Below are positions 35,528 through 46,495 of a stretch of DNA of 64,000 nt, one piece after another (the stretch's first letter is position 1; each line of letters opens with the position of its first letter). The position numbers and the translations under genes were made by a program. The stretch is taken from positions 868,001 through 932,000 of the forward strand of contig JAIOKI010000002.1 in the NCBI GenBank assembly GCA_028335825.1. Direction: 5' to 3'. The notes beneath the pieces are model-generated. The model saw nothing but the letters and a program-made list of their open reading frames with translations, was not told the DNA's origin and searched no databases. The stretch comes from Nosema muscidifuracis (Eukaryota; Microsporidia; Nosematidae).

Positions 35528-35794
35528 TCAAGACATATTCTTTCTTTTATGTTTTTCTTTGGATCTCCTATTTTGAAACCATATTTTTAAGTTACTAATA
35601 GGTATCCTTGTTCGTATGTTGATCCCTATCTTATCCATTTTATTAGGATAGGGATTATTTCGAAAAAACTCTTCCAAATATTCCTCCTCCATTTTACTAT
35701 ATTTATATCTAAATTTTGGTTTTTTATTAGAGGAGGAATATGACTCTAAAATTTCATTTTCTTGGTCAATGAAATTAAGAGTTTTCTTGCTCAT
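35528..35794 (-). CDS. Homeodomain transcription factor
   Basis: 88 residues, almost all of it one 60-residue homeodomain (25-84), which binds DNA in the nucleus. The core positions are in place: L40 and F44 (homeodomain 16 and 20), then helix 3 LKIWFQNRRSKEK with W72, F73, N75 and R77 (homeodomain 48, 49, 51 and 53). There is no three-residue TALE insertion, so it is a typical homeodomain. Both ends are basic. The 24-residue lead is short even for microsporidian homeodomain proteins. Unlike the other genes here, no CC motif sits next to the ATG; the nearest is CTCC about 30 bases upstream. It lies between a dead enzyme gene and a retrotransposon fossil. Targets unknown. Confidence 0.9.
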   Translation of the reverse strand: MSKKTLNFIDQENEILESYSSSNKKPKFRYKYSKMEEEYLEEFFRNNPYPNKMDKIGINIRTRIPISNLKIWFQNRRSKEKHKRKNMS

Positions 35795-36116
35795 AGAAAT
35801 AAAGAAAGTTTTTCTTTTTATACTTAGAAAGGAGATGATTATGCAATGAAATGCATAATTATAGTCTTAAAGTAGAATTCTTTTTAAGGGAATATTTTAT
35901 GAATTATCATTGGATCAGTTCATACATAATTAGACTTAAATTAGTCTAAAAATATTCTATTGGATATACTGATCTACTATTGATAAATTAAATAATTTTA
36001 TATAACAAATTAATATGATAGTAGGGTATGTTTCAATAAAATTATTATTTGTGGAGTTAGAAAAGAATATTTCATAGTAAAACATATATACTGACATTAA
36101 ATAATATACTTGAAAT
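35795..36116. other. Intergenic, upstream of homeodomain gene
   Basis: AT-rich with a less biased patch at 35830-35960; no gene recognised. It probably carries the homeodomain gene promoter. Confidence 0.35.
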
Positions 36117-37450
36117 GAATAACAACAAAATGATAAATAAAGAGAAAATTGATGATGTAATTAATTCAAGATTTAACAAATAATCAATATATAGTAAAGA
36201 AGAATATTTATAAAATAAGTATTATGAATCAAGAAGAAATATCGATATAAAAGTAAAGGTAGTATAATAAAATATTAAATGTAGAATATTTGATATATCT
36301 ACAAAACTAAAAAATAAAGTAGTATTTGATACTAGCATGATGTATATGTTCATATTCTCTTCAATTTATAAAAGAGTGAAAATACCTTGAAAAGAAATTT
36401 AAGATATATATTATAAAAAGAAAGAATATTTTCTAAAGTTTTATATTATACCTTAGAAAACCATAAATAAGAACATAAAATATTTATCTAGTCTAATGAT
36501 AGAAATGTAGAGAAGAATAACAATATTTTTTAAAAAATATAAAGATGATACGGAAGAAGTATTAAAGTTTCTGTTATCGAAATATTATAATATAGAATCA
36601 AAATAAACATGGATAAAAATATAAGAGTTTTATTAATTCTAATATAAGGGTGATATTAATATTAAACTTGATAGATCATAACAAAATAGTAGATATAGAT
36701 AGATATAGAACATTTAATTCTTAAATTAAAAGTAATAAATAATTTACTAATATAGACTTGAAAGATGATTTTTTAATATTATGATTTTATAAAAAGATCT
36801 TTAAAAAACATCATTTAGATATAAACATTTACTATATGAATGAAAAGGATTAACCATTTTTCAGAATTATATGGATAATATTTTAAGGGGATAAAAATTT
36901 GTAAATCTTGTATTGTCTATATAGATGATATTATTATATATAGATAATCATGAAGAACATGACATGAATTCAAAAAATTAATTAAAATTGTAGAAAAGAA
37001 TAATCTAACACTAAACTAAAAAAAGAATATTGAGATCAGGATATGTTCTATAATCAAGAAAGATAAGTCATTAATACAAGAAACTCAAAGTTACAACGAA
37101 TAAGAAAACTACATAAATGATTAATTATTCAATGAAATTTATTACTAGATGTGTAGTCATTTCAAAGCAGTTATATCATATAATAAAATGAAAGGTCGAT
37201 TATAATTAGAACATCAAATATGAAGAAATATTTAAAGATATTTACGTAAACAAATAGAATTAAACCAGACATATTATAACGATCTGTTTATATTAGAAGC
37301 ATTTTATATCAATTCTGAAATGAAGAAAAAACAACACTAGCATAAGTGAGAATGAATGTCTTGTCTAAGTTTAGGATATGAAATACTTTATGAAGTATTA
37401 TATATCAAAGAATTAAAAAATACAGGGATCATAAAAGAAGAAGTTCTTAA
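36117..37450 (+). mobile_element. Ty3/gypsy retrotransposon fossil 3
   Basis: Plus-strand remains with parts in the family's usual order: a protease-like piece (about 36320-36390, DTSMMYMFIFSS), a reverse transcriptase whose YIDDIIIY catalytic-loop motif is at about 36915-36940, and an RNase H end (NVLSKF) near 37360. No integrase was recognised. It is broken many times and old. It abuts a MULE relic on the opposite strand. Confidence 0.65.
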
Positions 37451-37779
37451 TTAAGGAGAAACATTTCTATAATTTACTAGACCTCTTCAGCTATATTATC
37501 TAAAAAAAATGTATTTGAAAATTTATCATAATCTTTATATCATGAACTTAGTAATTTCATAGTTTTAAGAACAATTGACTTAACTTCATTATTATAAAAT
37601 AGATATTATCTCAGCATAAATTGATCATCTATAAATGTTTCTTCAAATTTAGAATTCATTATAAATATATTATAAATGTTATCAAACATAAGTTGAATTA
37701 TTTCTTTATTGATCAGTCATCAGTTGTTTTTCTTCATAATATAAATTAAGATGTTTGATATTAGAGCTTTGTATTATGT

Positions 37780-38300
37780 ATATAAAATATCAATAAACAT
37801 AGGGGTAATTTTATTTTTTATTTGTTTGTTATTTCACAAAACCCTCAAAATATCTAAAAAATAATACCATAAAAAATATTTAACATTTAATATAATTGCT
37901 CCTTTCAAACCACACAAAAGTTCTTTTTGACTTAATTAAACATGTATTAAAAGATCCATTGTAATCTCATAATCTCTCTTTCATAATCAACATATTATTT
38001 CTTTCTTTTTTGACTTTAATTCTGTAATCATTCTATTGATTTTTACTTTATTCAATATTTGAATATCTCTGAGTATATAGAACCACCAAGAAAGTGAAAT
38101 TAATTAGATTATTCAATTTTAAGAATATCATTAGTCAGCATTATTATTTTCACTTGAAAAGTATTATATTTCTCTATCAAACAATGATCTACTTTTTCTT
38201 TTTTACATAATTTAATAAGTTTTCATCATAAAAAGTATATAAAATCCTTATGTAATTCCAAGATTTATCAATTATAACTAGAGCTGAAGAAGTAATCATC
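37780..38300 (-). mobile_element. MULE-type DNA transposon relic, copy 2
   Basis: The minus strand carries HCLIEKYNTFQ, FYILRDIQILNKVKINRMI and then KELLCGLKGAIILNVKY, which align in the same order with HLVEKYILFG, LQYLNNLKYI and VLLCGLIGAIKLN of the relic at 25 kb. The RTNNxVEGF core is too decayed to see here. Several stops and frame changes interrupt it. The 3' end meets a candidate terminal repeat near 37833. Copies 1 and 2 are inverted relative to each other. Confidence 0.5.
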
Positions 38301-38479
38301 AATAACAAGTCTGAAAAAATTCCATGGGTGTTATATTATGAAACAAATTCTAAACTCTGAAGACATCTTCATGTAGTCAATCTACAATGAAAAGAAGAGA
38401 CCTGTAATTTGAGAAATTGAGAAAATCTACTAGGTGATTAACCAAAAAGAATTAATTATATTGAAGACATTAACATAAA

Positions 38480-39060
38480 TTTATTCATTTTTATTCGAAA
38501 AACAATAATATATCATAGGAAAACTTTATTTATTGAAATTTCTATTTATGACATACGCTTCATATAACCAATTAAAAGTCTCACAATCAAAAATTTTCTT
38601 CTCTCAATCTAATCCTCTATTTAAGAATAATCTTCTACCATCTGTTGAAATTAAATAGGTAATATAAAAATTAGTTGAATCTTAAATACTAGTAAATAGC
38701 ATACTAAAAGACTTTACCCAAAAATAGAGACATTTACACTATCAATGATACATCTTGTCATTATGACAGAACCAAACTCATAATGTCACAAAGGGTTCTA
38801 AAAACACTAGTATAGATTTCATTTGCTGAAATAAATGATGAATCAGCAAGTATTGCTCTATATTAGAAATTTAAGAAATCATTGAAATTTGTAGTTTGCA
38901 TATACCAACCACTTTATTATATAAATTGTATTGAAGTATTTCCAAGAGATTATTATATTGGTACCTATAAAAATAATCATCTATACAAAGACTTGTTTCT
39001 TTCTATCAGTTTATCATATAGAATTACATAATATAAGACTAAATTTGTCAAGTGTTTTGC
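38480..39060 (-). mobile_element. Ty3/gypsy-like fossil fragment 4
   Basis: Collinear with 30.8-31.3 kb on the same strand; shared landmarks are AGCAAGTATTGCTCT and TATTGGTAC. It is a partial copy of the gag/protease-side region of fossil 2, more decayed, broken many times and old. Confidence 0.5.
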
Positions 39061-40829
39061 GAAATCATCGATTTTCATATGTAGAATATTTTAATTCATA
39101 ATAGTTTATTTTTTATAAGGTATGTAAATTTTATATCATTATTGGTGCATTACAACAAATGTTATAAAAATTAGTTTAAAATTTAATAAATATATTAATT
39201 ATTATAATTGAACTTGAAAAATAAATTTTGATCAATTTTAGACATTAATTATTTTGTTTTTTTTACAAAATGAATTAACAATCTTAATTATTTTTCAGAA
39301 GATAAATTGTATTCATTTAGATATAGAATCACGTTATCAACCCTATCAGATTTAAAGCTTCCTTTATCCTAAATTTCTTCTTATTAGTACTAAAATCATT
39401 ATAATTTGCTCTTAGAATGCTTATATGTGTTGATCTCTATTAAAGCAAATTGAAGACTTTTATCTGTATAATTTCTCAGTCTAATCATCTATATTTAGTT
39501 TTTTCTATATCATCGTTCAAAGTTTGTTATTAATTTATCTCAAGTGAACACATACAATATAATTCTTAACTTATTTTTATACATTGATGTAGTGTGGTTA
39601 ACTAGTATATTGTATTTATGTTTCGACATTTTTAAATAATCGAAACTGGAATTAAAATATGAAATAATTGTTTAAGTATAATTGAATTAATGAAATTTAA
39701 TCTCAAAATATATGTAATATTTTAAGTAATTTAATAGATTAGAATATTAAATTTAATTAAAAAGTAGAGGTTTAATTTAAGTATAAAATTTATTAAGTTA
39801 ATATTTTTAATTTTACAAACACAAGTAAAATTAAATGTATTTTTGTCTAACAACATATATTTAATCATATTAAGAAAAAAACGAGATAGATATAATTAAA
39901 ATCTAATTTAGACTACTTAAATAAAATTTATAGAAATTGAATTTAATATTCGTTTAGAGACAATATATATAATTGTATGATAAACTAAAATTTATTTTAT
40001 TTTGAGGTAAATAATATTTTTTAACCCCTTTAAGTATCATTTATCTTTTTTAGACTATATTTATTTTAGAGTTTAAAAAACGGAAAAAATAAAGTTAACA
40101 TATAATTGTATTAAGTTATGTAATATCATTGATTTTTAAATTTAAATAATGGAATTAATATATTTTGCAGCTTATAAAAATGAGAATTTTATTTTGAATA
40201 TTCCAAAGAATCTATAATATAAGACCTTAAAGATTAATTGTCTTCTATTTTGTAAAAATTATGATGATGCTATGCTCTGGTTAAAGAAAACCTTTTTATA
40301 ATTATTTTCTATATGAAATCTTTGCAATGGAATTGATAAGATACTCATTAAAGAATAAATTTATACTTTGTCAGTTTAAAATCCAGATACATTTTACAAA
40401 AATTATTGGATAAGTAGTTAATATGATGGATCAATATATTGATTGAGAAATATAGCAAATTTATAAGTTTTATATAAATTTTACAAAAGTATTTTATTGA
40501 CATGTGTAAATATTAATAATACTAAAAAAAGAAATGTTGAAGAGTTAATTTACTTAATAACTCAACTTTCTACTCGACCACAGTTTTGATCAGTTCAATA
40601 ACTTATAGATAAATTCTAAATAAACTTTTAATAGGGTTAATATTAAATCTTTGGAAATAAAAAGTTATTTTTCACGTATACTCTTAAATATTTACTAAAT
40701 ATTATTTATTACTAATGAATTATAAAATAAAAATAATTAAAAAATAGATCTACATTAAAAGAAAATTTTGATTAGACTATCTAATAGAAAATTGTTTTTT
40801 TCATACTAAGATATTTGTTTAAGCAACCT
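39061..40829. other. AT-rich region with a possible decayed minus-strand frame
   Basis: At 39296-39640 the minus strand reads like protein from an ATG (MSKHKYNILVNHTTSMYKNK, later DKSLQFALIEINTYKHSKSK and SDRVDNVILYLNEYNLSSEK) with several stops. It could be a dead host or transposon gene; I cannot name it. The remainder is featureless. Confidence 0.3.
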
Positions 40830-41800
40830 AGAAAGAAATATTAACATGCATCAAAAGTGATGATTCTCAATATAATAATTTGATAGATTCAAATAACGAA
40901 GGATATTTAAAAGACAAAATATTAATGATAGAAGTCTATAAAATATAAAATTTTTATTATTTATAATATCTATTTCATTAGAATAAAAGTCTAAAAGAAA
41001 TCATCCATAAAAGAAACACTGAATTACATAAAATTATTAGATTTATACAATATAGTAATGCATTTTTACTTTCATTTACATAAACAAAAACTGTAACATA
41101 CAATCAATGAGATAATTAAAGAAGATTATATCAGAGTTAGTTAGTGTTATTAAATGATATATAGAGACAACTCATGTTATTATTGTAGAAGACTAATTTG
41201 TGTTCGTGTTTTATATTGATTCGTTATTCTTTGAGTAAATATTTCTCCATACAAGCAAAGAAGAAAAATATGTTATTATGTCAAAGAAGATTAGATTTCT
41301 ATATTTTCTTAATTTCAAAGAAGTTAATTATATAATTAGTTTAAAATTTAGTAGATTATAGATATTTATAAATTATTAATTCTATATATGTTAATATTAA
41401 AATTTTATTATTATTTACAATAAGTAAAAGAAATAGAATTAAATAATCTATATTATGAATATATTCAATTTTTAGAACTTAATATTTCATCAGAGTAATA
41501 AGATTTATTAGCTATATTAAATTATGATATTACTGAATTTATTTGTATTTTTAACTTTGTTTATTAAGTTAGACTCTTAACTATGAGAAAGTATATAACA
41601 ACAAAAGAAAGATAAAAATAAAGGAATTATTCCAATACTTTCAAATCACAAGCATTTACCTGATACAAGAAGATGAGATATAGAAGATTGACATTAATTA
41701 TCATGGGATTCTTCTATGCTTAAAAATACCCTATAATTTGAAATGTACTTGGATCACTCTTCGCCACTGGATGCATTCAAAGCAGTACGATAATGAATAA
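40830..41800 (+). pseudogene. Possible decayed plus-strand gene, unnamed
   Basis: Protein-like runs on the plus strand: IKSDDSQYNNLIDSNNEGYL, EIIHKRNTELHKIIRFIQYS, LHTSKEEKYVIMSKKIRFLY and, in a GC-richer tail at 41640-41790, SWDSSMLKNTL and MYLDHSSPLDAFKAVR. Stops and frame changes separate them. The runs are longer than expected by chance in sequence this AT-rich, but no family is recognised and the ends are approximate. Confidence 0.3.
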
Positions 41801-41949
41801 ATTTCTAAATATTTCAACCATATATAATAATAGATAGTTGATAATAATAAATTAAATATATTTTGTATTATTTGAAAAATTAAAAATAATCAATAAATGA
41901 TGAATATTAGATTAATATGATAATATCTATAGAACTACAAAATCATAAA

Positions 41950-43278
41950 TTAAAGTATTTTATTATCTTCTAGTATCTTTATTACACCTTGCATTATCAT
42001 GTTTGACATAAATTTAATTGGTATATTGTTGTAGAAATTAATATTAATTACTATATCATATAGGTTACGATAATTATTTGTTTGATTTTCATCTATCAAA
42101 TTTAAAATTAGTCCATAAATTTCGATATTTTCTATTAATAAATCTTTTGATTTTGTTAGATAATAATCTGAAAACAATTTTAAAATTTTTGTATTTTTAT
42201 ATTTTAAAATACATTTTAGATTTATATTCAACTTAGGATTACAACATATAATTAAATATGATAATCTGTCGAATAAAAAATAAATTTTAGTATTAATTAA
42301 ATAAACTTTACCCTCTCTATAATACATTATTATATGAAGTAAAAGTCTAATTAAACAATAAATATTATTCTTTATAAGAATATCGAAAAAACATTTGTAA
42401 AGTATAATTTTGTCTAAAGAGTCTTCAATATTATTTATACTTTCTATTATACATGAAATTAATTTTTCTTTAGATATTTTCTTATCATTCATTTCTTGAT
42501 AAACATCTTTTGTTATTTTATCTAAAAATGAGACGTTATATTTACTAAATGAACAATAAGATAAGTTGAATTTATCTATGGTTGTGACTTTTATAATGAT
42601 TCGGTATAATTCATTTTTACCATCAAAGTTGCAAAAATGAGATAGATTAAATTTACTAAAATCAAATTCTTTCATAAAGTTCATATATTTAAATATTTGA
42701 TCAATGCTATCATAAATATCATCAGTATTATCAAATCTATCAATATGAAAGATTTTAGGTAAAAACTTATAGTTCTTCATTGAATTTAATAATATATCTT
42801 TATAAACTACATAAGAATTATTCTTAGTGTTTATTAAATTCAATAAATATTTTAACTCTAATTTGATTTGTTCTATATCATTATGAAACATAGATATAAT
42901 CCTATTGGACAAAAAAAACTCATCTATTGGAATAATATTTGTGTTATTAAAATTTGAAAGATTAACTGGTTTGTTCTCATAAGATTCATTTGGTAAAGTA
43001 ACAGAATTGTTATATACATTTGGATCAAGATTGTCAATATATGTATTTAAAGAAAGATAATCATCAATAACATTGTAACTTTCTAATATCTCATAGCGTA
43101 TAACTGAATTATTTTTATAATTATCCATCTTATCAGTAATAAAATCAGATTCATCTAGAGATCCTAAATCAATGGGTATATAATCTTTACTCGGAAGGAT
43201 CTCTTTTGTCACATACATCTCATCAGAACAATTTCTAGTACTAAATATAATCAAAAAATATAGAATTATCAAATACAT
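41950..43278 (-). CDS. Secreted 445-residue family B protein, copy 3
   Basis: 442 residues. Seen: a hydrophobic N-terminus (MYLIILYFLIIF) as signal peptide; EILPSKDYIPIDLGSLDESD as in copy 2; PVNLSNFNNTNIIPIDEFFL near residue 100; ISCIIESINNIEDSLDKI; and the conserved end MSNMIMQGVIKILEDNKIL. ATCC four bases before the ATG gives the start. It has no cysteine-rich or 540-type partner beside it, unlike copies 1 and 2, which fits arrival by the segmental duplication. Intact frame; unknown function. Confidence 0.9.
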   Translation of the reverse strand: MYLIILYFLIIFSTRNCSDEMYVTKEILPSKDYIPIDLGSLDESDFITDKMDNYKNNSVIRYEILESYNVIDDYLSLNTYIDNLDPNVYNNSVTLPNESYENKPVNLSNFNNTNIIPIDEFFLSNRIISMFHNDIEQIKLELKYLLNLINTKNNSYVVYKDILLNSMKNYKFLPKIFHIDRFDNTDDIYDSIDQIFKYMNFMKEFDFSKFNLSHFCNFDGKNELYRIIIKVTTIDKFNLSYCSFSKYNVSFLDKITKDVYQEMNDKKISKEKLISCIIESINNIEDSLDKIILYKCFFDILIKNNIYCLIRLLLHIIMYYREGKVYLINTKIYFLFDRLSYLIICCNPKLNINLKCILKYKNTKILKLFSDYYLTKSKDLLIENIEIYGLILNLIDENQTNNYRNLYDIVININFYNNIPIKFMSNMIMQGVIKILEDNKIL

Positions 43279-44630
43279 TATGGATATAAAATATACAAAT
43301 TTATGTAATTCTTTTAATTAATCACTTAATAAAAATATCTAAATTTCTTCCAATAAACAAATTCTGAAATCAATAAATTTATAACTGAAAAAAACATTGA
43401 AATAATACTTTTTTATATACATAATTGTATTAATATAAATAGAAAAAATTAATTCAATTTTCATGTATTATAATGATCGAACAATTTTTCAATTAATGAT
43501 AAGCTTTTCTAATATATAATATTATAAAATTAATTTTCAAATACAATAATAATAAATTAAAACTTTAATTATCTTTTATAAATCTAGATCAAATATAAGA
43601 GAATGTTTTTAATTAAAAAATTTTAATTGATAAACACATTAAAATACAAAATAATATTCTTTATGTAAATTAGGATGATATAATAAAAAATTTACAATAT
43701 GTATAGATGTAGATAAATTAGAAAACATAAACACAGAATATAATGTCAAAATCAGAAAATAGCTCAATTAAAGATAGAATTTCATATGAGTGTAAGAAAA
43801 TATAAAATAATATTTCTATGACTAGTAGCTTATTTTATGAACATAGAAGATGGTTAATTTATCATTTAAATAAAAAATAATTTAAATATTATTAGTGTAA
43901 ATAATACTTTCATGTTACATAAATCAGTAAAATTGTTTGAACTATTTATTTTTATAAACAAAATTCTTTCATTTCATATTGATATTTTTGTAAATTTACA
44001 AAGTCTTTTATTTCTTATCAACTTTTTAGATTCATTTGTATATAACATATAAATCAATATTTTATAAGTTTCTGCATATTTGTGTTAATGCTTTTATTTA
44101 TTAATCTAAGTTATGTTTTTTAGTTTATTTCTATTATTAAAAAAGAATTACAAATTAATTTATGATCAATCTAATTATTATTATAATAATAATTTTAAAT
44201 TTGAAATTATTCGAAACATAATTTATTTAATCATCTGTAATATTTTCATTTAGATGAATTCTAAAAATAAGATTACATTATCTTCAATGTAAAGAATTCT
44301 ATTATTTGTCTTAAAATATAAATTTCATAAAAACCAATGTAAGAAGATGAAACTCTATTGAAAATAAGAAAGAAGAAGTTGTGAACTGAAGGGCATTTAA
44401 TATATATGATATAATTCAATTAAACAAATAAAAAATAAAGATATGAACAATAACAATATTTTCTTATTATAAAGACACTATTATATTCTAACATGGTTAG
44501 TATTAAGATAAAGATATTAATGATTTTGAATCTACAATATAGTATGAAACAAAATAAATAGGATTATACTAAAAAATTACTTCTAATCTAATCAAAGGTT
44601 CGATTAACAAATCTAATATTTTATCAAATC
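43279..44630. other. Conserved noncoding flank of family B copy 3
   Basis: Counterpart of 13472-14740. The best-kept part is 43640-43950. No open frame in either copy. Confidence 0.6.
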
Positions 44631-45769
44631 ATCTATCTACTTTATCATGAGATGGTTATTAATCATAATTTTAATATCATCTAATAATGGTATAGAGTAG
44701 AGAGACATAGGATAATATCAGGTGAAGTATAACATTTTTTAAATTTATAGCATATTCAATATTATGTGTATACTAGAAATTTTTATAAAGAATGTTAAAG
44801 TTTGTCACTTACATATTTAATAGTGAATTTCTTAAGTAGAGGAAATAATTAAAAATTAAAACTCTTCTCTATATTCTTATTTGAATATCCAATGTGACAA
44901 AGGAATATCTCGAAAAAGTCTGTAAATTATCTTGATATTTAGATGTGAAGAATGATACTATTCTAGTATTTGTGTAAAAATATAGTTATATATTATATGA
45001 GAAATGATATATTTTCAACAAGAATATTTCACTTTATATATTTATCTTAAAAGCATAAAAAAGTATCTTTCAAATTATCAGTTATTTTATATTCTTTGTA
45101 TGAGTCTCTAATCTATAATTATAACAATTGTAAAGAGAAAGTAAATGAAGGGTCATTTTTATAAAAAAATTATTAGAAAATATTTTTATCCTACTACTAG
45201 ACATAATCTTGTTAATAAATGTTGTATTGTCAAATAATTACACAAACATTTATTATTTAATAATTTTATTAATTTATTTAAACATTAAAATACTGACTAA
45301 AGAATTATTTATGTGTTTTGAAATTAACATCTTATTAATCAAATATTCATACTAATAAATTTATCATATAGATATTTAATTAAAAATAATATTAAGTAAA
45401 TTAATGATAAAAATAATTAATAATTTATATTTAAAAGATCAATTTAAGAAGATTATAATGAAATAAATTTAATATCATTTTTTTACTCATACAAGAATTA
45501 AGAAGATAAATTAAAATAATAAAACTTAAATATTATATATATATAGTTTATTGTAGAAATGTTTCACTCATTATTTTTAAAAGATTATTTCTCTTCCCTA
45601 TTTCTGTTATTATAATGATAGACTTTGAATAGTTATAACCATATTCTAAATCACCTTTCTTTGATACTAACAATATTAAAGTTAAATGATTGATGTATTT
45701 TTTAGGTTTTATTTTTGTTATATTATCTTGATTTCATCCACCCATAATTTTCAACAATAACATTTGTTC
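44631..45769. other. AT-rich intergenic stretch
   Basis: No gene or element recognised. Confidence 0.45.
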
Positions 45770-46147
45770 CTTCTAAAATATTAGTATCTTTATTTTTTTT
45801 CTATGTCAACTTAAACTGTATCTATAGTTTTTGAAATGTCATTTTCACCACTATTCTTTGTATCTTTTACGTCAATTTTAACTTTATCTTTAGCATTATT
45901 TGATCCTTCTACTACATTTAATTTTTTACCCATACTATTTCTATAAAATTTGTAATCCTCCTGAGTACTATATGATATATAATTTAGATAACAGGTACTA
46001 TTGATAGTGAATGTAGCACTACTAGATAGTTGAGTATTAAAATTACATATTTAATGTAATAATATCTCCAGTAGTAGAATATTGATCAGCTAGTAATAAT
46101 GTGTCATTTTCTTCAACTGTGAGTTTAAGAACACATGATGATGTCAT
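45770..46147 (-). pseudogene. Decayed gene for a small polar protein, unnamed
   Basis: From an ATG at 46147 the minus strand reads CVLKLTVEENDTLLLADQYS (34 codons to a stop); another frame continues with SSSATFTINSTCYLNYISYS and GKKLNVVEGSNNAKDKVKID. Composition (T, S, N, D, K) and run lengths are protein-like. A stop and a frame change break it in the first third. No CC motif lies by the ATG. Unknown family. Confidence 0.4.
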
Positions 46148-46495
46148 TTTAATTGTTTATATAAGAGAATTATTTTATACTTATTATGAACAAAAAAACT
46201 GTTTTAAAACAAAATTGATAATTATTCAAAAAAATCATGTAAATTTAAATGATACAGTTATGATTTGTTTAAGATTAAAATATTTAATGTTTTAAGTTAT
46301 TATATCAATAAATAGAATTAGATGGTTAAAAATAATTCAAAAGTTTTTTAATTAAATAATTATATAAGTTGATATTTTTCTCAAATACTTCTATTTATAT
46401 AATTGATCTATTTTCTGTAATTTATATTTATCTTGACTATTTGTATATGTTGTAAAAATATTGTTAACCCTGCTATATGTGATATTAATATAAAA
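46148..46495. other. Intergenic
   Basis: No feature seen; the 3' flank of the hydrolase gene. Confidence 0.4.

Larger units (their letters stand above)
41926..44630. repeat. Segmental duplication, copy B
   Basis: Partner of 12118-14740, same orientation. It carries the family B gene at 41950-43278 and its upstream flank. It lacks the LINE fragment and the cysteine-rich gene that border copy A, so those lie outside the duplicated unit or were lost. Confidence 0.85.

Noticed and set aside
44590-44615. GGTTCGATTAAC as a tRNA T-arm
   Set aside because: No matching acceptor or anticodon stems nearby, and the duplicate at 14.7 kb does not keep it.
46101-46295. Plus-strand 64-codon frame
   Set aside because: It opens with GTG and overlaps a better minus-strand coding remnant; no CC motif precedes it.
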